This document shows positions 48,209 through 57,649 of a stretch of 64,000 nt of DNA, piece after piece (positions within the stretch are counted from its first letter, which is position 1; the number at the start of each line of letters is the position of its first letter). Source of the stretch: Arthrobacter sp. MYb214 (lineage in GTDB: Bacteria; Actinomycetota; Actinomycetes; Actinomycetales; Micrococcaceae); assembly GCF_002979865.1 (NCBI RefSeq), contig NZ_PCPZ01000002.1, positions 310,001 through 374,000 of the forward strand, given 5' to 3'. Below the pieces are notes generated by a model, which saw only the letters and a list, made by a program, of their open reading frames with translations, searched no databases and was not told the origin of the DNA. The position numbers and the translations under genes were made by a program.

Positions 48209-48655
48209 CTACGCGGCAGAGAATTCGTGGAGAATGCGGGCCAGCGGCGCCAGCTCGGGCTGCTCTTCTGCCTGCTTCAACACGCGTTCCAGCGTGGCAT
48301 CGTGAATGGGCTTGGCCTTCTGGTACAGCTCGTGGCCAGTGGGAGTGAGCTCGGTGTAAATGCCGCGGCGGTCATCGGCGCACAGCACCCGCGAGAGCAG
48401 ATTGCGGTCTTCGAGCCTGGTAACCAGTCGCGTCGTTGCGCTGGGGCTCAGTGCCGTGGCGCGGGCCAGCTGCGCCATGCGCATATGCCAGCCATCCTGA
48501 CGATTCAGGGCATCCAGAAGTGTGTACTCGACCACAGAGAGCCCCACCTGCGCCGTCAGGTCCTTTTCAAGTGCAGTATCGATTAATCCGTGCAACGACG
48601 CCAAAGTGCGCCACCCTCGGGCACGGATTTCGACAGCATCATCTGCGATTCCCAT
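48209..48655 (-). CDS. MarR-family transcriptional regulator
   Basis: 148 residues from ATG 48655, preceded by TGGAGGA. The winged helix is visible (QDGWHMRMAQLARATALSPSATTRLVTRLEDRNLLSRV, then the wing DDRRGIYTELTPTG). It is divergent from the MFS gene; the inverted repeats between them are the likely operators. It probably represses the exporter until a small molecule binds. Confidence 0.92.
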   Translation of the reverse strand: MGIADDAVEIRARGWRTLASLHGLIDTALEKDLTAQVGLSVVEYTLLDALNRQDGWHMRMAQLARATALSPSATTRLVTRLEDRNLLSRVLCADDRRGIYTELTPTGHELYQKAKPIHDATLERVLKQAEEQPELAPLARILHEFSAA

Positions 48656-48689
48656 GGGTTCCTCCAAAAGTACTTGCTTGCGCTGGTTA

Positions 48690-48739
48690 GTTGCGTGTGC
48701 AACGATAGTGTTCATCGCGCAATAACAAGCGTGTGCAAC
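48690..48739. promoter_or_regulatory. Duplicated MarR operators
   Basis: GTTGC-GTGT-GCAAC (48690-48703) is a perfect palindrome. GTGTGCAAC recurs at 48731-48739, 36 bp away, with a half-conserved left arm. Both lie between the divergent MarR and MFS genes. Confidence 0.65.
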
Positions 48740-48769
48740 TAATTTATCTAGTCTATCAGGAGTAACGCT

Positions 48770-49951
48770 ATGCCGCTCGGTCTTATTGCGTTGGCCATCG
48801 GTGCCTTCGGCATCGGGCTTACCGAATTTGTCATCATGGGCTTGTTGCCGGATGTGGCAGCCGACTTCGGCGTCAGCGAGGCCGCAGCTGGCTGGCTCAT
48901 TTCCGGATACGCATTGAGCGTCGTGGTCGGCGCGCTCGGCCTGACCGCAGCCACCGTCCGCTTGCCGCGCAAGCCGGTGCTCGTCGGGTTGCTGGTACTT
49001 TTCATCATCGGCAACTCGCTTACCGCGATGGCCGCAACGTACGAAGTGGCCATGATCGGCCGCGTCATCGCCGCCCTGTGCCACGGTGCCTTCTTCGGTA
49101 TCGGCGCGGTCGTGGCAGCTGACCTGGTCCCGGCCAACAAGAAGGCTGGCGCCATTGCCATCATGTTCACCGGGCTGACCGCCGCCAACGTACTGGGTGT
49201 TCCCTTCGGTACCCTGCTGGGGCAGCATTCCGGCTGGCGCTCGACTTTCTGGGCCATCTCCGGCATTGGCATTATCGCCCTGATCGGCATCCTCGTGCTG
49301 GTGCCAGCCATCAAGCACGCAGCCGAAGGCATCTCCCTGCGCAGAGAACTCGGGGCCTTCACCTCGCTGCAGGTCTGGCTGTCCCTAAGTGTCACGGTCC
49401 TTGGCTACGGTGGCATGTTCGGCGCCTTCACATACATCGCCTACACCCTGACCGAGGTCACCGGATTCAATGAGACCAGCGTTCCATGGCTGCTGATGCT
49501 CTTCGGCGTGGGTCTGTTCGTCGGCAACTGGATCGGTGGCCGCATGGCTGACAAGAGCATCGACCGCACTCTGCTCATCTTCATCTCGGCACTGCTGGTG
49601 GTCCTTGTCCTCTTCGGATTCTTCGCAAGCAACCAGATCGCCACCGTTATCGCTTTGCTGCTGATGGGCGGCTTCGGGTTCGGAACCGTTCCCGGTCTGC
49701 AAAGCCGCATCATGCAGTACGCCGGCAATGCACCGACCCTGGCATCCGGCGCCAATATCGGTGCGTTCAATGTCGGCAATGCGCTGGGCGCATGGGCTGG
49801 CGGCCTGGGCATTGCGGCAGGCCTGGGCTACACCTCGCCGATCTGGATCGGCGCACTGATCGCCCTCGTCGCACTGGTCGTTATTCTCCTGGCCATGGGC
49901 TTGGCCAAGAAGTCTTCGGCAGCATCACCCCAGCTGGTTACAGCTGGCTAA
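48770..49951 (+). CDS. MFS efflux transporter (drug-export type)
   Basis: 393 residues, 12 hydrophobic segments, with the DHA1-like start GAFGIGLTEFVIMGLLPDVAADFGVSEAAAG and the loop after helix 2 (AATVRLPRKPVLVG). Control by the divergent MarR gene and an aldo/keto reductase partner fit a detoxification unit. AGGAGT precedes ATG 48770. The substrate is unknown. Confidence 0.9.
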   Translation: MPLGLIALAIGAFGIGLTEFVIMGLLPDVAADFGVSEAAAGWLISGYALSVVVGALGLTAATVRLPRKPVLVGLLVLFIIGNSLTAMAATYEVAMIGRVIAALCHGAFFGIGAVVAADLVPANKKAGAIAIMFTGLTAANVLGVPFGTLLGQHSGWRSTFWAISGIGIIALIGILVLVPAIKHAAEGISLRRELGAFTSLQVWLSLSVTVLGYGGMFGAFTYIAYTLTEVTGFNETSVPWLLMLFGVGLFVGNWIGGRMADKSIDRTLLIFISALLVVLVLFGFFASNQIATVIALLLMGGFGFGTVPGLQSRIMQYAGNAPTLASGANIGAFNVGNALGAWAGGLGIAAGLGYTSPIWIGALIALVALVVILLAMGLAKKSSAASPQLVTAG

Positions 49952-49995
49952 TCCACAGTTTTGTTCAGTCCCCAACCAATTTCTAGGAGTTAGAC

Positions 49996-50826
49996 ATGAC
50001 TACCCCCATTCCAACCATCACGCTGAACAATGGCGTTGAAATGCCTCAGGTAGGTTTTGGAGTCTTCCAGGTTCCCAACGAAGAGACCACTGCTGCAGTG
50101 GGTTCAGCGCTCAAGGCCGGCTACCGCAGCATCGATACCGCCGCCATCTACGGCAATGAGGAAGGCGTGGGCGCAGCACTGGCCCAGTCCGGCATCGCCC
50201 GAGAAGACCTGTTCATCACCTCCAAGATCTGGATTGCGGACATGGGTTACGAGCAGGCGCTGGAAGCCTTTGATGCAAGTCTTGAGCGCTTGGGCCTGGA
50301 CTACCTGGACCTGTACTTGATTCACTGGCCAGCCCCGGAAAAGAATCTCTACGTTGAGACGTGGAAGGCGCTGGAGAAGCTGTATGCAGAGAAGAAGATC
50401 CGCGCCATCGGAGTTTCCAACTTCCAGCCTGAGCACCTGGAGCAGCTGGTCGCCGAAGGAACCATCGTTCCGGCCGTGAACCAGGTGGAGCTCCACCCAG
50501 CTTTGCAGAACCGCGAAGTCGTTGCAGCTAACGCGCAGCACGGTATCGTCACCGAAGCATGGAGCCCGCTGGCTCAGGGTGCAATGCTCACCGACGAAAC
50601 CATCGTGGGCATCGCTCGGGCACATGAGGTGTCCGCGGCTCAGGTCATCCTGCGCTGGCATCTGCAGCAGGGCCGGGTGATCATCCCGAAGTCTGTGACT
50701 GAATCACGCATCATCGCCAACTTGAACTTGTTCGGCTTCAAATTGACCAGCGACGAACTGGCAAGCATTGATGCCCTTGATCGCGATGGACGCACCGGCC
50801 CAAACCCGGACACCTTCAACGGCTAA
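49996..50826 (+). CDS. Aldo/keto reductase (AKR)
   Basis: 276 residues. Catalytic residues are in DTAAIYGNE (Asp, Tyr), TSKIWI (Lys) and LIHWP (His); the NADPH-binding end IIPKSVTESRI is intact. Similar to 2,5-diketo-gluconate reductase-type AKRs that reduce aldehydes and ketones. AGGAGT precedes ATG 49996. It lies 44 nt after the MFS gene and is probably in the same operon. Confidence 0.92.
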   Translation: MTTPIPTITLNNGVEMPQVGFGVFQVPNEETTAAVGSALKAGYRSIDTAAIYGNEEGVGAALAQSGIAREDLFITSKIWIADMGYEQALEAFDASLERLGLDYLDLYLIHWPAPEKNLYVETWKALEKLYAEKKIRAIGVSNFQPEHLEQLVAEGTIVPAVNQVELHPALQNREVVAANAQHGIVTEAWSPLAQGAMLTDETIVGIARAHEVSAAQVILRWHLQQGRVIIPKSVTESRIIANLNLFGFKLTSDELASIDALDRDGRTGPNPDTFNG

Positions 50827-50844
50827 CTTGATGACAACAACCAA

Positions 50845-50882
50845 GATGCTGCCTGTGCCCTCATCGGGCCACGGGCAGCATC
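50845..50882 (+). terminator. Hairpin after the MFS-AKR operon
   Basis: GATGCTGCCTGTG pairs with CACGGGCAGCATC (one G-T pair), 12-nt loop. Confidence 0.65.
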
Positions 50883-50886
50883 TATG

Positions 50887-51266
50887 GCTTGGATAGTCCG
50901 AGGATTTGTTCGGATGCGGACTTTCTGCACTGGCGCCGGCTGGCCACAAGCATTATGGAGTGACGGACGACTATGCGTCTGATACAGCTATACGGCGGAT
51001 CGTACAGTTTCCATTGATCAATGCTCTGCGGAAAAATGTAGGTAGAAATCATGTTTCGCCCGTCGGCCAGCTATACAGTCAAATGGAGACAGATCGGCGA
51101 CGCGTGCTGTCTCCGGTTCGGCATCCTGCTGGTACGGCAAATTTTTTTCTGCCGCAGTCACGGTTGGAGAACGCAACGGCGCGTACTTGCTTGAGAATCA
51201 TGCCTATCAGCGCCGTAAGTTCGCCTTTGGAGATTTCGAATGCCGAACTTGCAACTGCAGCGGGCG
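50887..51266. other. About 380 bases with no gene seen
   Basis: Local AT content is higher and open frames are short and featureless on both strands. Nothing recognised beyond an ATTTTTTT run at 51140-51147. Confidence 0.5.
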
Positions 51267-51743
51267 TTAGTTCGCCACCCCGGAGATAGCCACGGCGAGG
51301 ACTCCACCCGTTCCCTCACCGAGGATGCCGTTGAATTGCACCGCATCGACCTGTGCCGTAGACAGGATCTCTGAAACCGATACGTTGTTCTCCTCGCCAT
51401 TGCAGATGACTTCGACAGTATCGTTGCCGCTCCAACTGGACCCAGTCTGGGTGGCGAATCCGAGTCGAAGCGTTCCCTCTCCGAAGCAACTGACGCGGAT
51501 CCCCGTGATCCGGGCGCCGGAGTCATAGTTGAGAACGATGCCCGAATCAGTATCTCCCGGAGTACCTTGGCCAACGCGCAGGGTGCCCCCACCGAGGGAT
51601 CCCTTTGCAGACGTGGCTGCCTCCAGGAACATACTTGCCTCGTTTTGTGACTGATTCCAATCGACTTCAGGCATCGACGAGCAAGAGGCCAACCCGATAA
51701 TAAGGACAGTTGGCATGATGACCGGAGAAAGACGTTTAACCAT
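51267..51743 (-). CDS. Small lipoprotein of unknown function
   Basis: 158 residues from ATG 51743. The lipoprotein signal ends at Cys21 (GLASC). The mature part is mostly beta-strand-like (GGTLRVGQG, ITGIRVSCFGEGTLRLGFATQ, VEVICNGEENNVSV) and contains one Cys pair, suggesting a secreted beta-sandwich. No family recognised. A TAGTAT hexamer at 51752-51757 on the same strand may be its -10. Confidence 0.6.
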   Translation of the reverse strand: MVKRLSPVIMPTVLIIGLASCSSMPEVDWNQSQNEASMFLEAATSAKGSLGGGTLRVGQGTPGDTDSGIVLNYDSGARITGIRVSCFGEGTLRLGFATQTGSSWSGNDTVEVICNGEENNVSVSEILSTAQVDAVQFNGILGEGTGGVLAVAISGVAN

Positions 51744-51980
51744 TTGAAGCCATACTATCAAGGTGACTGAAGAATGAAACTTTGGTGTAACCGGACTGTC
51801 AGAGCTACGGCACGGCTGGTGTTTGAACGTGTTTGGTTTTAGGCGCACAATGTACAAAGTTCAAAGGCCGTGAATCTGGGCGCGTTTTGTCTCAAAGAGG
51901 TGACGTACGCTGGGAGAGGTTGGATCCGCTCAGCCTTTACCCTGCCTGGCGACGGAGCGCCCGCGTCGAGGATCCGATTC

Positions 51981-52943
51981 ATGAGCGTCCATGTAGATTC
52001 GAAAATAAGTACTTCTACCGCGCAGGACCGCAATCAGTCTGAGACGGGCTCGACGATTGCTAAATCCAGACTGGGAAAGCTCGTATCCGTGAAACCGGTT
52101 CAATCAAATCGTGAAACTACGTTGTTGAGTCGGCTGATTGTCACTATCGTGTTGGGATGCTTTGCGATTTATTTCCTAGCACCAATATGGTGGTTACTGG
52201 TGTCGGCTTCAAAACCGATGGGCGAGCAGTTTGCTGCTCCAGGTTTTTGGTTCAACGGAATGCACCTGGGGAACAACATCGCCGAGTTGTTGGCGGCACG
52301 CGACGGAATTTTCCTGCGGTGGATTATGAATTCCGTATTTTATGCCGGGATCGGTGCCCTGGTTGGGACGTTACTGGTATCGATGGCTGGCTATGCCATG
52401 GCCAAATACCGCTTTCGTGGACGCGAAGTAGTTTTCAGTGTGGTGCTAGCAGCGGTACTAATTCCCAAGATTCTTTTCACTTTGCCCCTGTACCTCATGT
52501 TTTCAGAGCTGGGATTGATCAATAATCCATTGGCTGTCCTGCTGCCCAGTATCGTCAGCCCCTTCGGTGTATACCTTTCGCGAGTCTTCGCCGCGCAGTC
52601 CGTACCTGACGAAGTAATTGAAGCAGCGCGTCTTGACGGGGTAAGTGAGGTTGGGATCTTCTTCCGCGTGGGTGTGCGCATGATGACGCCCGCTCTGGTG
52701 ACCATCTTCTTGATCAATTTTGTAGAAATCTGGAATAACTATCTGTTGCCTGCAATGGTCATCAATGACTCCTCATTGCAGCCCGTGACAGTGGGTTTGG
52801 TGGCTTGGTTTGCTTCCAATGGCAAGGTGCCAATGTCGCTGGTAGTCGTTGGAGCACTGGTTTCCGTGATTCCGTTGCTGTTGCTATTCCTGTTCCTGCA
52901 ACGCTTCTGGAAAGCAGGCCTGACAGCTGGCGCCATCAAATAA
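51981..52943 (+). CDS. Orphan carbohydrate ABC permease (MalG-like)
   Basis: 320 residues from ATG 51981. A Ser/Thr-rich polar N-terminus of about 45 residues precedes six membrane helices. The EAA loop is EVIEAARLDGVSEVGIFFRVGVRMM, which contacts the ATPase. No binding protein, MalF-type partner or ATPase lies next to it, which is unusual because MalG needs MalF. Base use is less GC-rich than in the neighbours. It may use partners encoded elsewhere or be the survivor of a lost operon. Confidence 0.82.
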   Translation: MSVHVDSKISTSTAQDRNQSETGSTIAKSRLGKLVSVKPVQSNRETTLLSRLIVTIVLGCFAIYFLAPIWWLLVSASKPMGEQFAAPGFWFNGMHLGNNIAELLAARDGIFLRWIMNSVFYAGIGALVGTLLVSMAGYAMAKYRFRGREVVFSVVLAAVLIPKILFTLPLYLMFSELGLINNPLAVLLPSIVSPFGVYLSRVFAAQSVPDEVIEAARLDGVSEVGIFFRVGVRMMTPALVTIFLINFVEIWNNYLLPAMVINDSSLQPVTVGLVAWFASNGKVPMSLVVVGALVSVIPLLLLFLFLQRFWKAGLTAGAIK

Positions 52944-52981
52944 GCGGAATGCCCAAGGCTCGGTATTTTTACATCATTGGT

Positions 52982-53030
52982 CAGCAAAGCGGCCAGCTCA
53001 ACGCTCTAGGTTGAGCTGGCCGCCTTGCTG
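52982..53030. terminator. Strong bidirectional hairpin
   Basis: 14-bp perfect stem (52989-53002 with 53010-53023), 7-nt loop, extended by six more pairs (CAGCAA/TTGCTG) after one mismatch. It lies between the converging permease and LysR genes. Confidence 0.8.
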
Positions 53031-53097
53031 TTCGGAGCTGTCCGGGAAAGTGGTAAAGCCTCCCAAGAAATGGCCTCCAACGCGAACTAACCCGGCG

Positions 53098-54009
53098 CTA
53101 GAGATTTTCGGCCACCAACTTCCGCGCCGTCTCTCTGAGGGCATCGATAACTCGAATAACTGTCGGTCTGTGAAGGTGTTCGGCGCGTACCAGGATGTCG
53201 ATTTGTCGACCTGATTCCAAGCCTGAAACTGGTCGTAAAGTCACATCCTTGCCCAGCATGGACCGCGAAGTGAAGCGAGGCAAAATTCCCAAGCAATGAC
53301 TGGCTCGTACCAGTGCGGCTGCCGTGCCGTAGTCGTTGACCCGATGCTCAATTCGAGGAGCCGACCCCGACAACGCGGCGATGGTATCGAGCACATCAGC
53401 CGGCGAGAATCCTGGGCGGGAGACCACCCAAGGCTCTTCGATAACTTGAGCTGGCGAGAGACTTTCAAACCGTGCCAGTGGATGATCTTGATGCACAGCA
53501 ATATCTAGGGGTTCGAAGGCCAATGGGATTACGGAAACTCTGTCGGCAGGCCAGGCCTCGGTATGCGGCATTCGGTGAGCGAGGACCAGATCATATGTAG
53601 AAGTTAGGGCCGGAAAATCTTGTTGTGAAACGTCTTCATCAAAGAAACGCAAGGGCGGCAGGTCATCATCACCGGAATTCAGTAACGGCGCGAAGATCGT
53701 TTGGCCAATGGAATGAAATCCAGCGATGAGTACCGGTTGGGCAAAGTTGCCTTCATAGTTCCTGATCTTGGAGTCTGCCTCGGCGAGAGTTGAAGCAACC
53801 TGGGCGCTGGCTTGTGCCAAGATCCTTCCTTGGCTGGTGAGTACTAGCCGCCGTCCCTCTTTCTGTGTCAGTGGCACAGGGAAATTGCGCTGCAGTTGGG
53901 CCAACTGCTGCGAGACCGCCGAGGGCGAGACAAAAAGGGCCTTCGCCACGGCGTTGACGCTGCCCAAATCCGCGAGTTCACGCAGAATCCTCAACTGATG
54001 CAATTCCAT
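53098..54009 (-). CDS. LysR-family transcriptional regulator
   Basis: 303 residues. The N-terminal winged helix MELHQLRILRELADLGSVNAVAKALFVSPSAVSQQLAQL is a clear LysR start, followed by the periplasmic-binding-like effector domain. It is divergent from tdh-kbl and probably regulates it through the repeat at 54031-54049. Confidence 0.92.
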   Translation of the reverse strand: MELHQLRILRELADLGSVNAVAKALFVSPSAVSQQLAQLQRNFPVPLTQKEGRRLVLTSQGRILAQASAQVASTLAEADSKIRNYEGNFAQPVLIAGFHSIGQTIFAPLLNSGDDDLPPLRFFDEDVSQQDFPALTSTYDLVLAHRMPHTEAWPADRVSVIPLAFEPLDIAVHQDHPLARFESLSPAQVIEEPWVVSRPGFSPADVLDTIAALSGSAPRIEHRVNDYGTAAALVRASHCLGILPRFTSRSMLGKDVTLRPVSGLESGRQIDILVRAEHLHRPTVIRVIDALRETARKLVAENL

Positions 54010-54030
54010 GAAGTAAATTCTAAATCGTTG

Positions 54031-54049
54031 GATCAGTAAATCAGTGATC
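54031..54049. promoter_or_regulatory. LysR-type operator candidate between lysR gene and tdh
   Basis: GATCA, 9-nt AT-rich centre, TGATC: an interrupted dyad close to the regulator start, as expected for a LysR box. Confidence 0.55.
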
Positions 54050-54144
54050 TTCTAAGGTGTTGTACCGTGCTGTCGGGTGCGACACTTGAAGCGACCCCAT
54101 GTCTGTGTTGCGCGCACCCAGGTGCCCAATCCAAAGGAACCCGC

Positions 54145-55197
54145 ATGAAAGCACTGTACAAGTCCGGCCCGCACGCGGGGCTGGAACTCGTTGATCGCCC
54201 AGAACCAGAGACCGGCGCCCACGAGGTCAAGATCCGCGTCATGACCGCCGGAATCTGCGGCACCGACCTGCACATCGAAGCCTACGACGATGCAGCCAAG
54301 GCCATGATCAACACCCCGCTGGTTCCGGGCCACGAGTTCTACGGCGAGGTCGTGGAAATCGGCGACTTCGTGCACGGGGTCAAGATCGGCGACCGCGTCT
54401 CGGGTGAAGGCCACGTCGTGTGCGGCCTATGCCGCAACTGCCGCGCCGGCCGCAAGCAGATGTGCATCAACGTCGATTCGGTAGGCGTGCAGCGCGACGG
54501 CGCATTCGCCGAATACGTGGTGATCCCCGAAAGCAATGTCTACATCCACCGCGATGAGCGCATCACCCCACTGCTCGGCGCCATCTTCGACCCGTTCGGC
54601 AATGCCGTGCACACCGCACTGCAGTTCCCGATGGTGGGCGAGGACGTGCTGATCACCGGTGCCGGACCCATCGGCCTGATGGCCGCGGCAGTGGCTCGCC
54701 ACGTCGGCGCCCGCAACATCGCCATCACCGATGTCTCCGAGCAGCGCCTGGAACTGGCCCAGTCCATGGGCATCGATCTGGCCGTGAATGTCGCGACCAC
54801 CCGCATCAAGGAAGCGCAGCAGAAGCTGGGCATGGTCGAAGGCTTCGACTACGGCATGGAAATGTCCGGGCACAAGACCGCCCTGCCGGAAATGATCGAG
54901 AACATGAACCATGGCGGCAAGATCGCCATGCTCGGCTTGCCCAGCACCTCGATCGACATCAACTGGGGCAAGGTTGTCACCCACATGCTGACCCTGCGCG
55001 GCATCTACGGCCGCGAAATGTTCGAGACCTGGTACGCCATGAGCGCCATGCTCACCTCCTCGGAGGTGATGCGCGAGCGCATTGCCTCGGTGGTTACCGA
55101 CTTCCTGCCGGCCACCGAATGGCAGCAGGGCTTCGAAGCTGCTCGCAGCGGGCACGGCGGCAAGGTCGTGCTCGACTGGACCGTTTTCTCAGGCTAA
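54145..55197 (+). CDS. tdh: L-threonine 3-dehydrogenase
   Basis: 350 residues, zinc-dependent medium-chain dehydrogenase. It oxidises L-threonine to 2-amino-3-ketobutyrate. Catalytic zinc site: [11 protein letters not shown] and PGHEFYGEV. Structural zinc Cys set: [18 protein letters not shown]-binding [20 protein letters not shown] precedes ATG 54145. kbl follows after 31 nt, so the unstable intermediate can pass directly to the next enzyme. Confidence 0.95.
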   Translation: MKALYKSGPHAGLELVDRPEPETGAHEVKIRVMTAGICGTDLHIEAYDDAAKAMINTPLVPGHEFYGEVVEIGDFVHGVKIGDRVSGEGHVVCGLCRNCRAGRKQMCINVDSVGVQRDGAFAEYVVIPESNVYIHRDERITPLLGAIFDPFGNAVHTALQFPMVGEDVLITGAGPIGLMAAAVARHVGARNIAITDVSEQRLELAQSMGIDLAVNVATTRIKEAQQKLGMVEGFDYGMEMSGHKTALPEMIENMNHGGKIAMLGLPSTSIDINWGKVVTHMLTLRGIYGREMFETWYAMSAMLTSSEVMRERIASVVTDFLPATEWQQGFEAARSGHGGKVVLDWTVFSG

Positions 55198-55228
55198 GAA
55201 TTTCCCGCATCAACAAGGAGCATTTGCA

Positions 55229-56428
55229 ATGTACACGGATCTCAAAGACCAGCTTGCCGCCGAATTGGACGAGCTGAAGTCCTCCGGCCTGTTCAAGGCA
55301 GAACGCCACATCGACTCGGCCCAGTCCGCCTCCATCATGGCCGGCTCGCTGGGCGACGATGCACGGAAGGTGCTGAATTTCTGCGCCAACAACTACCTGG
55401 GCTTGGCCGATAACCAGCAGATCATCGACGCGGCCAAGACCGCCATGGATGAGCGCGGCTTCGGCGTGGCCTCGGTCCGCTTCATCTGCGGCACCCAGGA
55501 CCTGCACCTGGACCTGGAAGCCAAGCTCTCTAAATTCCTGGGCACCGAGGACACCATCTTGTTCTCCAGCTGCTTCGATGCCAACGGCGGCGTGTTCGAA
55601 TCGCTGTTCGGCAAGGAAGACGCCATCATCTCCGATGCGCTGAACCACGCCTCGATCATCGATGGCATCCGCTTGTCCAAGGCCGCGCGCTTCCGCTACG
55701 CCAACCAGGACATGGCCGACCTGGAAACCCAGCTGCAATCCGCCGCGCAGCTCAACGGCGGGGCGGGCGCCCGCCGCACCATCATCGTCACCGATGGCGT
55801 CTTCTCCATGGACGGCTACCTGGCTCCCTTGGAGGCCATCTGCGATCTGGCTGACAAGTACAACGCGCTGGTCATGGTCGATGACTCCCACGCCGTGGGC
55901 TTCATGGGCGCCACCGGGGCAGGCACCCCGGAGCATGCAGGAGTCTCAGACCGCGTGGACATCTACACCGGCACCTTCGGCAAGGCATTGGGCGGCGCCT
56001 CGGGCGGCTACGTGTCCGGCCGCGGCGAGATTGTCGCGATGCTGCGCCAGAAGGCCCGCCCGTACCTGTTCTCCAACTCGCTGGCTCCATCGATCGTGGC
56101 TGCCACGTTGAAGGCGCTGGACCTGGTGGTGGACTCCGGGGACCTGCGCGAGAAGCTCTTCGAGAACGCTGCGCACTTCCGCCGCCGCATGACCGAAGAG
56201 GGCTTCGAATTGCTCGACGGCGAGCACGCCATCATTCCGGTGATGTTCGGCGACGCGGTCAAGGCCGCAGAGGTCGCAGGCAAGATGCTGGAGCAGGGCG
56301 TCTTCGTCACGGCCTTCAGCTTCCCGGTAGTGCCCAAGGGCGCCGCGCGCATCCGCGTCCAGCTTTCTGCCGCGCATTCGGCTGAGGATATCGAGGCCTG
56401 CGTGCAGGCATTCGTCGCCAGCCGCTGA
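55229..56428 (+). CDS. kbl: Glycine C-acetyltransferase (2-amino-3-ketobutyrate CoA ligase)
   Basis: 399 residues, PLP enzyme of the alpha-oxoamine synthase family. It splits 2-amino-3-ketobutyrate with CoA into glycine and acetyl-CoA. Recognisable [14 protein letters not shown] start, substrate segment [12 protein letters not shown], and [15 protein letters not shown] with the PLP-binding Lys. AAGGAG precedes ATG 55229. With tdh this is the threonine-to-glycine pathway. Confidence 0.95.
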   Translation: MYTDLKDQLAAELDELKSSGLFKAERHIDSAQSASIMAGSLGDDARKVLNFCANNYLGLADNQQIIDAAKTAMDERGFGVASVRFICGTQDLHLDLEAKLSKFLGTEDTILFSSCFDANGGVFESLFGKEDAIISDALNHASIIDGIRLSKAARFRYANQDMADLETQLQSAAQLNGGAGARRTIIVTDGVFSMDGYLAPLEAICDLADKYNALVMVDDSHAVGFMGATGAGTPEHAGVSDRVDIYTGTFGKALGGASGGYVSGRGEIVAMLRQKARPYLFSNSLAPSIVAATLKALDLVVDSGDLREKLFENAAHFRRRMTEEGFELLDGEHAIIPVMFGDAVKAAEVAGKMLEQGVFVTAFSFPVVPKGAARIRVQLSAAHSAEDIEACVQAFVASR

Positions 56429-56498
56429 CCCAGGGGGATTGCCCGGCGCCGTGTTTCAATAGGGATGACGAGTTGGAATAACCAAAGGCGGTGGGCTC

Positions 56499-57515
56499 AT
56501 GGCTACCAGGAACGACGTGGCGCGCTTGGCCGGCGTATCTCCTAGTACCGTGTCCTACGTGATCAGCGGCCGGCGCACCATTTCCGAGGCGACCAAGGCC
56601 AGGGTCTTGGCGGCCATGCGGGAGTTGAACTACACCCCGGATGCCTTTGCCCAAGGCCTGGCCGGATCGCGCCGGGGCATCCTTGCCCTGCACTTTCCCA
56701 CCAGCCTGGACGGCTATTCTTCCACCGAGTTCGAGTACGTCACCGCCGCCATGGAGCGTGCCCGCGCGCTGGGCTACCACATGCTGTTGTGGTCCAACCC
56801 GATGACCGATGCCATGGGATTGGAAAGCCTGGTCGGGCAGAAGCTGGTGGCCGGGGTGCTCTTGATGGAAGTGTCGATCAATGACCCGCGCTTTGATGTC
56901 CTGCGGCGCGCGGGCATTGCCTTTGCCTCCATTGGCCGTCCCGATGACAGCGCGGACCTGTCCTATGTCGATAATGATTTTGCCCAGGCCGGGCGCATCG
57001 CGGTGAACTATTTGGCGAGCCTCGGCCACCAATCCATCATGTACATCAACGTATCGGTGGAAGACCAGGAAGCCGGCAACGGCCCGGCCATCCGCACGGC
57101 CCGGGCCATCTGCGATGCCGTGCGCGATCGGGGCATGGCGATGCAGGAAGTGCCGGTGGAAAACAACGCCCGCGGCGGCCGCGCGGCGTTGAATGCCTAC
57201 CTGGAACTGCACCCGCGACCCACTGCGGTGCTGGCGCTCAAGGAGTTCGCCACCGCGGGATTTGTCAACGCCGCTGGCCTGGCTGCGTTGCGGATCCCCG
57301 ATGACCTCTCGGTGATCGCCCTGGGGGTCGGGGACCGTTCGGCCGAGATGGTTGCCCCGGCGCTGACCACGGTAGCCCCGCCGGGGGAGGCCATTTCCCA
57401 TGCCGCGGTGGACGCCCTGGTGCAGCAGATCGAGGGGCGCTCCCAGGCGCCGGTGCAGCAACTGGTCGCGCCGCTGATGGTGGTCCGGGACAGCTCGGGC
57501 CCGGCACCGCGATGA
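56499..57515 (+). CDS. LacI-family transcriptional regulator
   Basis: 338 residues. DNA-binding head ATRNDVARLAGVSPSTVSYVISGRRTISEATKARVLAAM with hinge helix, then a sugar-binding-protein-like core. It lies upstream of the ABC sugar importer and likely binds the palindrome at 57557-57570. The effector is presumably a sugar related to the imported one. Confidence 0.92.
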   Translation: MATRNDVARLAGVSPSTVSYVISGRRTISEATKARVLAAMRELNYTPDAFAQGLAGSRRGILALHFPTSLDGYSSTEFEYVTAAMERARALGYHMLLWSNPMTDAMGLESLVGQKLVAGVLLMEVSINDPRFDVLRRAGIAFASIGRPDDSADLSYVDNDFAQAGRIAVNYLASLGHQSIMYINVSVEDQEAGNGPAIRTARAICDAVRDRGMAMQEVPVENNARGGRAALNAYLELHPRPTAVLALKEFATAGFVNAAGLAALRIPDDLSVIALGVGDRSAEMVAPALTTVAPPGEAISHAAVDALVQQIEGRSQAPVQQLVAPLMVVRDSSGPAPR

Positions 57516-57556
57516 CCTGCCCGCGCCATTTTCTCCACGGTGTTCACCCATAACTG

Positions 57557-57582
57557 TTGACGCGCGTCGATGACCTGCGTCA
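57557..57582. promoter_or_regulatory. LacI operator candidate with overlapping promoter
   Basis: TTGACGCGCGTCGA (57557-57570) is an almost perfect 14-bp palindrome with central CG, typical of LacI sites, and its TTGACG could be the -35. TGAC-CTGC-GTCA (57571-57582) forms a second dyad immediately after. Confidence 0.6.
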
Positions 57583-57649
57583 CTATTGAGGGGATCACTC
57601 GTGCCAGGCCGCCTCATCCGGCAGGGCATTACCCAACGTGGAGGGCATC

